Numbered from the stretch's first letter, positions 1 through 10,087 are shown. The stretch is DNA of 64,000 nt from JBGSOV01 sp041738935 (GCA_041738935.1 JBGSOV010000021.1:310001-374000); one strand, 5' to 3'. Translations and numbers: made by a program. The notes: generated by a model not told the origin, from the letters alone.

Positions 1-104
1 ATCTTGTCGAGAGCTTGTTTACGATACGATTGGATTTTGGCGGCATCCACTTCGATGACGAGTTTGACCTGAGATTTGGGAAGATTTGTGCGCTCGATAT
101 TCAT
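1..104 (-). CDS. tig: Trigger factor-like protein, N-terminal fragment (runs off the window)
   Basis: The complementary strand opens with ATG at 104 and stays open to the window edge, giving about 34 residues that start MNIERTNLPKSQVKL and continue with VIEVDAAKIQ. This resembles the beginning of trigger factor's ribosome-binding domain, where a short beta strand (x-V-x-L-x-I-E-V) precedes a helix. Trigger factor is the ribosome-associated prolyl isomerase and chaperone that meets nascent chains. Only the first strand and helix are visible and the ribosome-docking signature lies outside the window, so the call is tentative. The gene is divergent from the alpha-2-macroglobulin gene, with about 135 bp between starts. 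Confidence 0.5.
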   Translation of the reverse strand, partial: MNIERTNLPKSQVKLVIEVDAAKIQSYRKQALDK

Positions 105-239
105 GTAAGTAAGAAAATATGCCGACCAATACTAACGACAATTTTGTGGAAACTCAAGCGAAGGCATCCACAAGGAAACATTTTTTGACTTTTTTGGACA
201 AAAGCGTCAGATTATAAGGTGCATTTTGCGCACATTTTT

Positions 240-3200
240 ATGAATACAAATTCACAGAATAATACTGAGGAGAAGCCAAAAATCACCCTCTTGTGGAAGC
301 TCATCTTACTTGGAGGTATTACCATTGGAGGTGTTTTTTTACTTATCATTTTGTGGATATCATTATTGCCGGCGCCGTTTGTACTCGGCAGCACCGAAAA
401 AACCGTCGAGCGCGCAATCGCCGCCAATGGCAGTTTTGCGATTGATTTTTCGGCACGAATGGATCACGAAAGTGTCGAACAAGCGGTCACAACTGTGCCG
501 CCAATCGAGGGCAAGTTTGTTTGGCAAGATGATACGAGCGTAGCGCTCGTACCCAAAAATAGTCTTACTGAAGGCGATCATATTACGTTGGTCATCGCTG
601 CGGGCGCGATGGATTGGCTCGGCAAAAAAACCGCTGAACAAATTACCATACAATATGTCGTCACCACAGCGCCGCAAGTCACGATGATTTCGCCAATTTC
701 GGCAAACGACTGGGATAATATTTTGTTTGAAAGAGCGAATGCCGATGCTCGCCAAACACCAGAAAATACACTGTGGAAACGCGGCGAGCCCCTGACAGTA
801 ATGTTTGACCGCCCAATGCAAGTGCTACAGAGTGCAAGTGTTGAAGAAGAAAACGATACACAAACCAATTTTGCAGACTATCTCGTCTTTGATCCGCCAA
901 TTACAGGCTCGATTCGTTTGCTCGGCACCACAGCATTCGAGTTTTATGCAGATGAAGATTCGTGGCCAGAAGCGCAAGAAATCAGTGTGACATTGCGTTC
1001 TGGTATTCCCAGTCTCGATGGTGGCACGACCACAGAAGAAATCACGTGGATGCTGCGCACCGAACCACCGTTTTTGCGGGAAGTGCGCATAGGTGACCGC
1101 GTTTTGGACTATGATGACAAGACAAAGACTTTTTCTGCGCAAAATATTTTGCCAGATGCTTCGGTAAGAATGGATTGGAACATGCCGCTTGATCTCGAAA
1201 GTCTCTACGGCAAAATGACAATTGCGCCCGAGCGAAAGGTGAAGAATGATGTTATCAAGCGCGGCGATCAAAAAAATGCGCTTGTTTTTATGGATTTTGA
1301 TCCGCCGCTTGCTCGCGGTGAAACCATCGAAATTATTATTGATCGTGATGTCGCGCCGCTTGATGGCGAATTTGCTTCGAGCGAACCATTTCGAATTTTG
1401 TTTGAAACACTGCGCGAACCATGCCTCACATTTGCTGGCGAAAAAGCCACAAATCAAATCGCTATCGAACCAAACGGTGGAGTCGAGTTAGAACTCTGCA
1501 CACTTACGAGCTGGTGGGATGAACAGCAGCAAGAAAATATTTCGATGGAAGACGCGCTCCGCGAACATCTGGTCATCACACCGTCTCTCGATACAAAAGA
1601 CCTCTCGATTGGTTGTGGCGAAACTACCTGCACACTGTGGCTCCCTTCTCAGCCAGGCGAAAAATACGAGCTCTCTTTCACTGCGGATCTCACAGATGTT
1701 TTTGGGCAACCGATTCCGACAGATGGCTTTATTGGAAACATTACTATCAAAAACTATCCACCGCTGATTTCGGCATTGACGCGAGGTGGTTTGCGGAGCA
1801 CATATGATGCTTCCGAGCCGATTGATATATTTTTTACCACGCGTAATGTAACAAAACTCAATTTTACCAGTTGCGTTGTGCCGCCTGCAATGGTGCGCAA
1901 AATTGAAGGTGAAGGCGGCTGGGGATGGAACGATTTTTCGTGCGCTCGCTCTGGCACCAATACTCGTACTCGCGTAGTACCAATCACCGGCGAAACCAAT
2001 CAAACCAATATTCTTGCGATACCGTTACTCTCCGAAAACGAACTCGCGCCAGCAGGAACGGTCTATCATTGGGAAGCAAATTCAAATGAAGTTCGTGATC
2101 CCTGGAGCGGTACAATTCGCAATTTTGCAGGAGCCGTCTATCCAATCAATGCTGCGCTTACAGCCCAGCATGGCTCAGATTTTGTCACTGCATGGGCGAA
2201 TGATTTTGCCACCGGCAAGCCGATTAGCGACATGCAAATTAGTCTTATTGATCAAAAAGGTGCTGTTGCAGGCTCGGGAAAAACCGACGAGCGCGGACTT
2301 TTGACATTGCAAAAACCAAGCGAATCCGAAGCCTTTTATCTCGAAGGAAAAAAAGACCAACTCGCGTCATTTGTCGGTTCGAGCTGGGAAGATGGCATTG
2401 CACCTTGGGATTTTGGGTTAAACTATGATTGGCAAGGTGCATCAACACTCATGGGGACAATCGTGACCGATCGACCGATTTATCGTCCTGGTGATACAGT
2501 TTCTTTTAAAGGAATTTTGCGAAAAGATGTCGATGCTACCTACGAAGTTCCACTGCAAAAAAGCGTCTTTGTTACTATCGAGAACAGTCGTAACGAAGTC
2601 GTTTACGAAAAAGAATTACCGCTTGATCAGTTTGGTACTATTGCAGACGAACTTCCATTGGCGGACAAAAGTGCCACTGGCATGTTCACAATCTTTGTGA
2701 GCACCACGCTGGAGCGAGACTGGAACAATCTCGTGAGTGGTGTTTTTTGGGTCGAGGAGTACAAAAAACCGGAATACAAAGTCAGCTTTGTCAGCGACAA
2801 AGAAGAATATGTCTCGGGTGACGATTTTGATACCACAATTAAAACCGAATATTTTTTCGGGACGCCACTCAAAGATGCCAAAGTGGAATGGCATATTGTC
2901 GAAACTCCTTTTTATTTTGATAGATGGTCAGGTGGAGGATGGTTTTCTTTTGGTACTGATGAAAATTGGTGCTCTTGGTATTGCCCCGAAAATCAAGAAG
3001 TCGTGCAACGCGGCGAAGGCGCCACTAACGAAAATGGCGAATTGTCTGTCCATTTTTCACTCTCGACCAAAACCCATGCGCTATACACTATAACGGCAAC
3101 AGTAATTGATGCAAATGGGCGCACGGTTTCTGCTAATCAAACCTATCCGATTTTTTCGGGACAATTTGTGTTGGGCGTACGCACGAATGATTTTTGGCTC

Positions 3201-6200
3201 GATCAGAATGCAAAAAAACTCACTGCCGAAATCTTGGCAACAGACGTAGCTGGTAATGCACTTCCGGGGAAAAAATTTAGCGCCACCCTCCAAAAAGCCA
3301 CTTGGAACAGCATCAAAAAACAAGATGTTGACGGTAATTTTTATTGGGAAAATTCGCAAGAATTTACGGAACTCGACACCACAACCGCAACAACAAATAT
3401 CGGTGGTAAAGTGGAAGTAAGTTTTGCCCTCAAAAACACATCAGATTATTTTGGCGATTTGCGAATTTTGGTTACCGCCACGGATGACAAAGGCAATCAA
3501 GTTGCTGCTGCTGATCATATCTGGCGGAGTTCGGATACATATTCTTCGCCCTCAATTCGCAGCAACAACGATCGCATCAATATTGTAGTCGAAACACCTG
3601 AGGTCGCTCCCGGAGAAGTAATTCGGATTTTACCCGATTCGCCATTTAGCGAAAACGTATGGGCGCATGTCAGTGTCGGACGCAAACAAGCGGTCTATCA
3701 TGACGTCTTTTTGTGGCAAGCAGGAACACCGATCGAAATCACTGCCACGCCAGAAATGATGCCGAATACATTTGTAATCGTGACACTCTTTAAAGGCAGG
3801 GGCGATCTGCTCGCCATCCATGATCAGCTGATAGAATATCACGAACAAAAGATGGAGCTCCAACAAGCAGAAGAAAAAACCATCGCGCTGCGCAAAAAAA
3901 TCGGAAATATTACTGAATCACTATTGAGTGAACAATCAGCTGAATTGATGAGCGCCCTGCGCAAAGGTATGGAAACCACCGAACAAGATTTGACAAAGGT
4001 ACAAGCAGAAACCAAAAAAATTACAGAGCGGATTACAAACCTAGAAGAAGCGATCAGGAGCGTGATTGGTGATGAAGCTGCGATTCCTTCTGGCGAAGAT
4101 TCCGCCGCCTACCCCGAAAGCAAAGTCGGTATCGCGCCAATTATTGTTTCGGCAGAAAGTAAGCGTTTGCAAGTAAAAGTCACGCCGAGCAAAAAAGAAT
4201 ATTTGCCGGGCGAAGAAGTGCAAATGACATTGCAAGTAAGTGATAGCTTTGGCAACCCCGTCGAAAATGCCGATCTCTCTATCGCGGTCGTGGACGAATC
4301 TTTACTTGCGCTCAAAAGCCGCCAAAATGAAGATATTTTTGAAGTCTTTTTCCGCATGCGAGATATCGGCATTCAGCTCGCCAGCTCGCTCGCGTATCTC
4401 ATCAACCGTCTTGATGTCGATACCATCGGCGGACAAAAAGGTGGCGGTGGCGGTGGCGATTTGGATCTTCTGCAAAAAAAGCGTGGCGAATTCCGAGATA
4501 CTGCTTTTTGGCTCCCACATATTCAAACAGATATTAACGGAAGCGCAACAACCCGCTTTGTCTTGCCCGACAATATTACCAGTTGGCAGATTTGGGCGAC
4601 GGCAAATACGCTCGATTCGCGCTTTGGCAGCACGAAGATGAATTTTTTCAGCCGCAAGCCATTGCTAGTAACACCGCTTGTTCCGCGTTTTTTGATTGTC
4701 GGTGACACAGCGACAGTTGGCGCGACAGTGGTAAACCGTGAGACAGATGAGCTTATTGTACGAGCAGAGTTTGATGCTCAAAATGTCGAGATTATCAGCA
4801 AAGATGCCGGTTCATTTCGGATTCCAGGAAACAGTGAAAAAACCCTCTATTACACCGTGCGCGCCAAAGCAAGTGGCGAATCACCGATTGCGGAGCTTGC
4901 TCCAGCACTCTTTACTTTTTCCCTCCAAGGCGATACAGCTACAGCGGTCGACACGCTCGAAGTCACCGTACCAATCAAAGCACCTGCCGTCGGCGAAAGC
5001 ATTGCGACAAGTGGATATTTGGATACCACAACCGTTGCAGTGCAAGAAAAAGTTCAAATTCCTGGAGGAATTTTGACTGATGTTGGCGAGCTTGTAGTAA
5101 GTGTCACGAGCGGCGCCATTGGTAATATTACTGATGGTATTGCTGCCCTTGCTCGCTTTCCGTACGGTTGTACCGAGCAGATTATGAGTGCGCATTTACC
5201 CAATCTGGCGATTTTGCAACTTATTACCAGACAAGATGCTCCGGTGGAGATTGGCGAATTTGATGCAAATAAAATCCGAGAGATGGTTGCTACCGGCGTT
5301 CAAAACATCTACGCAGCTCAGAATCCTGATGGTGGTTTTGGTTTTTGGCAAGGGTCGGGAACGAGTTATCCGTATTTGACGGCTTACGCACTCTTTGGAC
5401 TCGAGCAATCTGCTGCGAGCGGCATTACTGTCGACTCAACAGTGCGTGATAAAGCACGTGAATACTTGCGTCAAAAAGTCTGGGAAGATTTTAGAAAAGA
5501 TACTACGCTCGAAAACGAAGCTGCTTTTCCAGATTTCGACACTCGCGCTTTTGCTATGTATGTACTTAGCTTTGGCGAAAATTTTGACGAATCGATGCTC
5601 GCACGCCTTTTTGAGCAGCGTTCAAAAATGTCACCCGAAGGCAAAGCTTTTGTGATGATGACGGCATATCGAGTTTTAAATGCTCGCCCTGCGCCAATGG
5701 TCACAAGCTTGTTGAGAGAATTAGAACAGGATGCAAAACAAACCGATCGCGAAGCGCATTTTGCAGCAAGTCAGTCGAGTTGGAATTTTGGCTCAGATGT
5801 TCGCGCAACAGCAATCGTGCTTACTGCGATTTTGGAACAAGACCCAAATCATCCCCTCATACCAAAAATCATGGAATACCTGCGCGACAAAAAGCAATCG
5901 TTCGCTGGATACACTGCCAGTCCATGGGGCACAACGCAAAATACCGCTTGGGTGCTGTTTGCGCTCATTGCCTTTTTGGAAAAGCACCCGCTCGAATCCG
6001 CTGAGGTTGATGTTCTTGTTAATCTTCAATCAGTGTTACAAGAAACACTCGACCAAGCTCATCGCGAAGCAATGGTTCGTGTTCCGCTTGCTCAAGTAAA
6101 AACTGGTATTACCGAAAATTCGATTGATATTAACAAAGAAGGTGGTGGTATCAGCTACGATATCGTCGCGCAGTATTATTTGCCAATCGAACGCGTGATG

Positions 6201-6719
6201 GCGCGCAATCACGGCTTTGGTGTTTTCCGCGAATTGTTTGCTTTTGCGGATAAAAAAATGACTGCTCCAATCGATTCGGCGACGCAGGGTGAAATGATTC
6301 GAGGACGCGCGACCATTTTGGTATCGGACGAGCGTTATTTTGTCGGCGTGCGAATTCCGATTCCCGCAGGCACCGAAGCTATTAACTTTGCTCTTGATAC
6401 CGAAGATCAATCTTTGCAAAACACAGGTGATCCGTGCCATTCGTATTGGTGCCCAGAGAATGAAAACTGGCGCTTTAGTCATCGCGAATATCGTGACGAT
6501 CATATTTTCTTATTTGCCGATTATCTTCCGGCGGGCAGATACGAGTTTGATTATTTACTTCGTGCGAGCATTGTCGGCGAATATCAAGTCTTACCGAGTG
6601 TAGCGGAAGAAATCTATCATCCCGAAACTTTTGGGCGCAGCGAAGGCACCCAATTCAAAATCAAAGAACAAGTTTCTCCCGATAAAACACCAGCGGCAAA
6701 CAAAGACGAGGAAGAATAG
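240..6719 (+). CDS. Alpha-2-macroglobulin family protein, membrane-anchored, thioester type
   Basis: A 2159-residue bacterial alpha-2-macroglobulin. In known members the protein traps a protease that cuts its bait region, using a Cys-Gln thioester to link it covalently. Visible parts: a short N-terminal tail, one membrane segment near residues 15-40 (LLWKLILLGG onward), a long run of beta-rich macroglobulin domains, a lysine/glutamate-rich coiled coil at about 1200-1277, a glycine-rich stretch near 1405 in the probable bait region, the thioester motif YGCTEQ (Cys about 1644), and a following helical alpha/alpha domain. There is no lipobox, so anchoring would be by the N-terminal helix. The usual neighbour pbpC is absent. 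I chose ATG 240; a GTG at 219 is in frame but lies on a possible leader. A weak promoter (TTGACT at 185, GATTAT at 210) would fit the ATG. It converges on the DHH gene with 4 bp between stops. Confidence 0.9.
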   Translation: MNTNSQNNTEEKPKITLLWKLILLGGITIGGVFLLIILWISLLPAPFVLGSTEKTVERAIAANGSFAIDFSARMDHESVEQAVTTVPPIEGKFVWQDDTSVALVPKNSLTEGDHITLVIAAGAMDWLGKKTAEQITIQYVVTTAPQVTMISPISANDWDNILFERANADARQTPENTLWKRGEPLTVMFDRPMQVLQSASVEEENDTQTNFADYLVFDPPITGSIRLLGTTAFEFYADEDSWPEAQEISVTLRSGIPSLDGGTTTEEITWMLRTEPPFLREVRIGDRVLDYDDKTKTFSAQNILPDASVRMDWNMPLDLESLYGKMTIAPERKVKNDVIKRGDQKNALVFMDFDPPLARGETIEIIIDRDVAPLDGEFASSEPFRILFETLREPCLTFAGEKATNQIAIEPNGGVELELCTLTSWWDEQQQENISMEDALREHLVITPSLDTKDLSIGCGETTCTLWLPSQPGEKYELSFTADLTDVFGQPIPTDGFIGNITIKNYPPLISALTRGGLRSTYDASEPIDIFFTTRNVTKLNFTSCVVPPAMVRKIEGEGGWGWNDFSCARSGTNTRTRVVPITGETNQTNILAIPLLSENELAPAGTVYHWEANSNEVRDPWSGTIRNFAGAVYPINAALTAQHGSDFVTAWANDFATGKPISDMQISLIDQKGAVAGSGKTDERGLLTLQKPSESEAFYLEGKKDQLASFVGSSWEDGIAPWDFGLNYDWQGASTLMGTIVTDRPIYRPGDTVSFKGILRKDVDATYEVPLQKSVFVTIENSRNEVVYEKELPLDQFGTIADELPLADKSATGMFTIFVSTTLERDWNNLVSGVFWVEEYKKPEYKVSFVSDKEEYVSGDDFDTTIKTEYFFGTPLKDAKVEWHIVETPFYFDRWSGGGWFSFGTDENWCSWYCPENQEVVQRGEGATNENGELSVHFSLSTKTHALYTITATVIDANGRTVSANQTYPIFSGQFVLGVRTNDFWLDQNAKKLTAEILATDVAGNALPGKKFSATLQKATWNSIKKQDVDGNFYWENSQEFTELDTTTATTNIGGKVEVSFALKNTSDYFGDLRILVTATDDKGNQVAAADHIWRSSDTYSSPSIRSNNDRINIVVETPEVAPGEVIRILPDSPFSENVWAHVSVGRKQAVYHDVFLWQAGTPIEITATPEMMPNTFVIVTLFKGRGDLLAIHDQLIEYHEQKMELQQAEEKTIALRKKIGNITESLLSEQSAELMSALRKGMETTEQDLTKVQAETKKITERITNLEEAIRSVIGDEAAIPSGEDSAAYPESKVGIAPIIVSAESKRLQVKVTPSKKEYLPGEEVQMTLQVSDSFGNPVENADLSIAVVDESLLALKSRQNEDIFEVFFRMRDIGIQLASSLAYLINRLDVDTIGGQKGGGGGGDLDLLQKKRGEFRDTAFWLPHIQTDINGSATTRFVLPDNITSWQIWATANTLDSRFGSTKMNFFSRKPLLVTPLVPRFLIVGDTATVGATVVNRETDELIVRAEFDAQNVEIISKDAGSFRIPGNSEKTLYYTVRAKASGESPIAELAPALFTFSLQGDTATAVDTLEVTVPIKAPAVGESIATSGYLDTTTVAVQEKVQIPGGILTDVGELVVSVTSGAIGNITDGIAALARFPYGCTEQIMSAHLPNLAILQLITRQDAPVEIGEFDANKIREMVATGVQNIYAAQNPDGGFGFWQGSGTSYPYLTAYALFGLEQSAASGITVDSTVRDKAREYLRQKVWEDFRKDTTLENEAAFPDFDTRAFAMYVLSFGENFDESMLARLFEQRSKMSPEGKAFVMMTAYRVLNARPAPMVTSLLRELEQDAKQTDREAHFAASQSSWNFGSDVRATAIVLTAILEQDPNHPLIPKIMEYLRDKKQSFAGYTASPWGTTQNTAWVLFALIAFLEKHPLESAEVDVLVNLQSVLQETLDQAHREAMVRVPLAQVKTGITENSIDINKEGGGISYDIVAQYYLPIERVMARNHGFGVFRELFAFADKKMTAPIDSATQGEMIRGRATILVSDERYFVGVRIPIPAGTEAINFALDTEDQSLQNTGDPCHSYWCPENENWRFSHREYRDDHIFLFADYLPAGRYEFDYLLRASIVGEYQVLPSVAEEIYHPETFGRSEGTQFKIKEQVSPDKTPAANKDEEE

Positions 6720-6723
6720 AATT

Positions 6724-7734
6724 TTATTTCTGCTCCTTAATAATTTTAAAACGGCGCTCTACTTGTAGCTGTCCCGGAACAGAAAAACCCGCTGCCTTGA
6801 TGTGTCCGCCACCGCCGAACTTGCCAGCAATATCAGAAACATTGACATCGTCTTGTTGCGTGCGCAGACTGCCTTTGACCCTGCCACCGCGCTCGGTGAG
6901 GAGCATCGCGTATTTGGCATTCGGTACCATGTTGAGAAAATCAATCGCACCAGACGCATCTTTGGGATCAGCGCCCGTCACCAAAAAATCGCGTTCGGTG
7001 ACTGTGGATGAAACGATTTTTTGACTATTCATTTCGATGCGTTCCAAAATCCGTCCCCATAACCTGAGCGTAGGCACAGGCGTGCTTTGAAAAACATATT
7101 TGCGGATTGACTGCAAATCGGCTCCTGCTGCTAATAATTTTGCAGCAATACGAAAAGATTCTGGCGTCGAATTACTGTGTTGCAACGAGCCAGTGTCCGT
7201 AAGGATTCCATTAAGCAAACATGTCGCAGCATGCGGAGAAATCTTCCACTGCATTTGTTCACACAGTTTGTAAAGCACCGCCGTTGTACTGCAGGCTTCG
7301 GCATCGATAAAATTGACCGTCCCAAATTGTTCGTTAGAAATATGATGATCAATATTAATAAACGGAAATTCTCCTGAAAACAGTTCGGGTTTGATGTCAT
7401 GAAAACCAGTTTGATGGCGAGCTGCTGCATCAACCGCAATCGTCACGTCAAAATTGCGCGGGTCAAAATCAGTTTTGTAAAGTGAAACATCAGGTAAAAA
7501 CCGGAATGAAACTGGGATTGGATCAATACAAATATTTTCTACAAATTTGCCTTGGCGCTTCAAAATATCACGGAGTCCCAGACCCGAGCCCGTCGTATCG
7601 CCATCAGGACCACGATGCGAAATAATGGCAATTCGCTGAGCAGCGGTTATCATTTTGCCAACATGCTTGGCATTTTGTGCATCAAAAGCCAGTGTTTTTT
7701 GTGGAGCCTGTTGCTGCTCAAGAGTGACAACCAT
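6724..7734 (-). CDS. nrnA: DHH/DHHA1 phosphoesterase, NrnA-like (oligoribonuclease / pAp phosphatase)
   Basis: A 336-residue protein of the family that degrades nanoRNAs or dephosphorylates pAp and, in some members, c-di-AMP or pApA. Motifs in order: SHRGPDGD (His40, Asp44, Asp46), a VDAAARHQT motif with the third metal Asp, the eponymous NIDHHISN, and the DHHA1 glycine motif GKFGGGGHIKAAGF near the C-terminus, which contacts the nucleotide. All metal-binding residues expected in DesRJ/NrnA proteins are present. The upstream extension to 7824 is possible, but ATG 7734 begins the typical N-terminus. The exact substrate cannot be told from sequence. It is transcribed toward the alpha-2-macroglobulin gene. 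Confidence 0.88.
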   Translation of the reverse strand: MVVTLEQQQAPQKTLAFDAQNAKHVGKMITAAQRIAIISHRGPDGDTTGSGLGLRDILKRQGKFVENICIDPIPVSFRFLPDVSLYKTDFDPRNFDVTIAVDAAARHQTGFHDIKPELFSGEFPFINIDHHISNEQFGTVNFIDAEACSTTAVLYKLCEQMQWKISPHAATCLLNGILTDTGSLQHSNSTPESFRIAAKLLAAGADLQSIRKYVFQSTPVPTLRLWGRILERIEMNSQKIVSSTVTERDFLVTGADPKDASGAIDFLNMVPNAKYAMLLTERGGRVKGSLRTQQDDVNVSDIAGKFGGGGHIKAAGFSVPGQLQVERRFKIIKEQK

Positions 7735-7898
7735 ACCAGTTTTTGCGAGAAAAAAGAGAAGGTAAGAAGGTAGTATAGATTTTTGAGAGAAACCAAAGCA
7801 AACTCTTTCGCTTGCGCGAATCATAAAATATGGTGAGAAAGAAAAAGATATGCTGTTTTTTGGAAAAAATTGCTATGCTTCAGGTGAATTTTGTGAGC

Positions 7899-8741
7899 AT
7901 GAAGTATCTCTCAGCCAAAAAAATCATCACCCTTGCTGAACAACTGATCAAAGAAGCGAATTTTTTGTTGCCGCCAAAGACAGTCCAAAAACTTCAAGAA
8001 TTTGCGGTAGCAGAAACGGATACTACAGCAAAAACAGTATTGATGGACTTGGTAAAAAATACGCAGATTGCTCAACAAAACAAACTGCCACTCTGTCAGG
8101 ACACCGGCACCGCAGTCTTTTTTGTGGAGATTGGACATTTGGTCACGCTCGATGAACCACTGATGGTTTCGCTCACGCAAGCTGTTAAGAACAGCTACAA
8201 AAGCAATTACCTGCGTGCGAGTATTGTTGGCGATCCACTTTTTGATCGCAAAAATACTGGGGACAATTGTCCACCTGTTGTACACATCAAGCAAATCGTA
8301 GGTGAAGGTTTTCGACTACGCTTTTTGCCCAAAGGTGGTGGTGCCGAAAATAAATCAATCGTCAAAATGTTACGTCCCGTCGATGGCAGACAAGGCGTGA
8401 TAAAAACTGTAATCGAAGCGGCGCAAGCAGCTGGTGGTGCAAGTTGTCCGCCTTGGCTTGTTGGCGTCGGTATCGGCGGCAGTTTTGACAGCGTGGCAGA
8501 AATCGCCAAAGAAGCACTCTTTCGCCCCATTGGCGAACGGCACGAGCAAAAAGAATATGCGGAATTAGAAACAGAAATTGCTGCGAAAATCGAAGATTTG
8601 CACATTGGTGCCCTTGGGCTTGGTGGCAACAAAACTGTTCTCGCTGTTCATATTTTGGCGCGCCCGACACATATCGCCTCGCTTCCGGTCGCAGTCAACT
8701 TTCAATGTCATTCTGCACGGATGGCAACCGGAGAGTTGTAG
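7899..8741 (+). CDS. Class I fumarate hydratase / L-tartrate dehydratase, alpha subunit
   Basis: A 280-residue alpha subunit of the [4Fe-4S] hydro-lyase family that hydrates fumarate to malate or dehydrates tartrate. The three cluster ligands appear at Cys66 (LPLCQDTGTA), Cys183 (GGASCPPWLVGVGIGG) and Cys270 (NFQCHSARM). The spacings of 117 and 87 residues match the two-subunit TtdA/FumA-alpha type. An extra NTGDNCPP cysteine at 124 lies in the usual substrate region. The start is ATG 7899 with AGGTG 12 bases upstream; a longer frame opens at 7830. The beta subunit that completes the active site should lie directly downstream, but the next gene is a DedA protein. Fumarase and tartrate dehydratase alpha subunits cannot be separated here. 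Confidence 0.9.
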   Translation: MKYLSAKKIITLAEQLIKEANFLLPPKTVQKLQEFAVAETDTTAKTVLMDLVKNTQIAQQNKLPLCQDTGTAVFFVEIGHLVTLDEPLMVSLTQAVKNSYKSNYLRASIVGDPLFDRKNTGDNCPPVVHIKQIVGEGFRLRFLPKGGGAENKSIVKMLRPVDGRQGVIKTVIEAAQAAGGASCPPWLVGVGIGGSFDSVAEIAKEALFRPIGERHEQKEYAELETEIAAKIEDLHIGALGLGGNKTVLAVHILARPTHIASLPVAVNFQCHSARMATGEL

Positions 8742-8757
8742 AAAAGAACAGTAATCG

Positions 8758-8786
8758 TTGACCAAAAATAAAAAAAAAATCACAAT
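8758..8786 (+). promoter_or_regulatory. Possible sigma70-type promoter for the DedA-uppP pair
   Basis: TTGACC at 8758-8763 and CACAAT at 8781-8786 are 17 bp apart, across an almost pure A tract. The -35 is good and the -10 fair. It sits just after the fumarase stop and points at the DedA gene. Confidence 0.4.
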
Positions 8787-8843
8787 AGAGCGGATTTTTA
8801 GAAGAGTATTCTTGATTCGTTTACCGAAATCGGCAAAATCTGG

Positions 8844-9296
8844 GTGGCTGAATATGGCATGGCGGGGTTGGCTTTTTTGTCATTTACCGAGGGCTTTATT
8901 AATCCGATTCCGATCAGCCCGATCTTTGCTTCTGCCACGCTGATGGGGTTTCCTGTTTGGAGTACTTTTGGCATCGTACTCGTCACCAACTTGCTTGGTT
9001 CGGTCGTAGGATATTTTATCGGTAAATGGCTTGGACATCCAGTTGCTGTCAAACTATTTGGCAAAAAACGCATCGACAAAGCGGAATTGTATTTTCAAAA
9101 ATGGGGCGAAGTGGGCGTGTTTATTCTGGCATTTACTTTTTTACCGTTCAAAGTCGCAGCATGGTCAGCTGGGATTTTTGAAATGCGCTTTTGGCGCTTT
9201 TTGGCGGCGGCCACGATTGGAAGAGTGTTGCACTTTTTGGCAGCACTTGCAGCGGTCAGACTCGGTTGGGAATTTTTGCATCTCCTCATTAAATGA
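8844..9296 (+). CDS. DedA family (VTT domain) membrane protein
   Basis: A hydrophobic 150-residue protein with the DedA/VTT layout: a first membrane stretch, a re-entrant region (FTEGFINPIPISPIF), the glycine-rich GSVVGYFIGKWLG segment, and an amphipathic R-containing motif before the last helices. DedA proteins act as lipid scramblases or flippases; some return undecaprenyl phosphate to the outer leaflet, which would suit its partner uppP. The start is uncertain. GTG 8844 is the first common start codon, but the frame is open back to 8802 and the extra residues (LDSFTEIGKIW) look like a DedA N-terminus, so a rare ATT start at 8808 is possible. It overlaps uppP by four bases (ATGA), suggesting translational coupling. 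Confidence 0.8.
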   Translation: MAEYGMAGLAFLSFTEGFINPIPISPIFASATLMGFPVWSTFGIVLVTNLLGSVVGYFIGKWLGHPVAVKLFGKKRIDKAELYFQKWGEVGVFILAFTFLPFKVAAWSAGIFEMRFWRFLAAATIGRVLHFLAALAAVRLGWEFLHLLIK

Positions 9297-10087
9297 CGAT
9301 TTTTGAAGCGTTTTTTTTGGGAATTTTTCAGGGAATCACCGAATTTTTGCCGATTAGTAGCTCTGGACACCTCGTACTCGCAGAACATTATTTTAAGCTT
9401 CCTGCTGACGAACTTGTTGCTTTTGACGCATTTTTACATGGTGGTACACTCCTCGCCATAATGATTTTATTTTGGAAAGACATTCGCGATATTCTGCTCA
9501 TTCCTTTTTCTAAAAATAAAAAATCAGAACTCCGCTTTTTGCTCATTCTGGTTGCGGCAACTATCCCCGCTGGCATTATTGGGTTTTTGTTTGAAGATTG
9601 GTTTACCAGTTTTCGCAGTGTAACAGCAGTTGCGGTTTCATTTGTACTGACTGGAATATTGTTCATTATTGCAGAAAAGTTTCCTGCCAAAAAAACAGCT
9701 CAAATCGGTTGGCGCGCGGCGATTTTTGCCGGAATATTACAAGTTATTTCACTGCTGCCAGGAGTCTCGCGCTCGGGAATCACTTTGGCGGGTGGCATGC
9801 TCGCCGGAGCAGAACGTACAGCGGCAACAAGATTTTCCTTCTTTTTGAGCATGCCGATTACTGCTGGTGTTGTTACATTGTATATGTCACGTTTGGTACC
9901 CAATACAGAAAGTGTAGCGTTTCCGCCTTTGCTTCCTAGTCTTGTCGCCTTTGTGACAGCTGTGATTATTGGGTATTTGACGGCGCGCTTTTTATTGCAG
10001 TATTTTCGTCGTCATTCGCTCGCGGTGTTTTCGGTTTACTTAATCGTCTCGGGTTTTGCGCTGCTTGTTATTGAATACATCAACTAG
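9293..10087 (+). CDS. uppP: Undecaprenyl-diphosphatase UppP (BacA)
   Basis: A 264-residue integral membrane phosphatase that recycles undecaprenyl diphosphate to the monophosphate carrier for cell-wall synthesis; BacA homologues also confer bacitracin tolerance. Both catalytic signatures are intact: GITEFLPISSSGHL near residue 15, with the family glutamate and serines, and PGVSRSGITLAGGM near 155, with the arginine. Several hydrophobic helices follow. It is coupled to the DedA gene through a 4-base overlap. Its stop (TAG) overlaps, as a shared CTAG, the stop of the convergent proline-rich gene. Confidence 0.95.
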   Translation: MTIFEAFFLGIFQGITEFLPISSSGHLVLAEHYFKLPADELVAFDAFLHGGTLLAIMILFWKDIRDILLIPFSKNKKSELRFLLILVAATIPAGIIGFLFEDWFTSFRSVTAVAVSFVLTGILFIIAEKFPAKKTAQIGWRAAIFAGILQVISLLPGVSRSGITLAGGMLAGAERTAATRFSFFLSMPITAGVVTLYMSRLVPNTESVAFPPLLPSLVAFVTAVIIGYLTARFLLQYFRRHSLAVFSVYLIVSGFALLVIEYIN

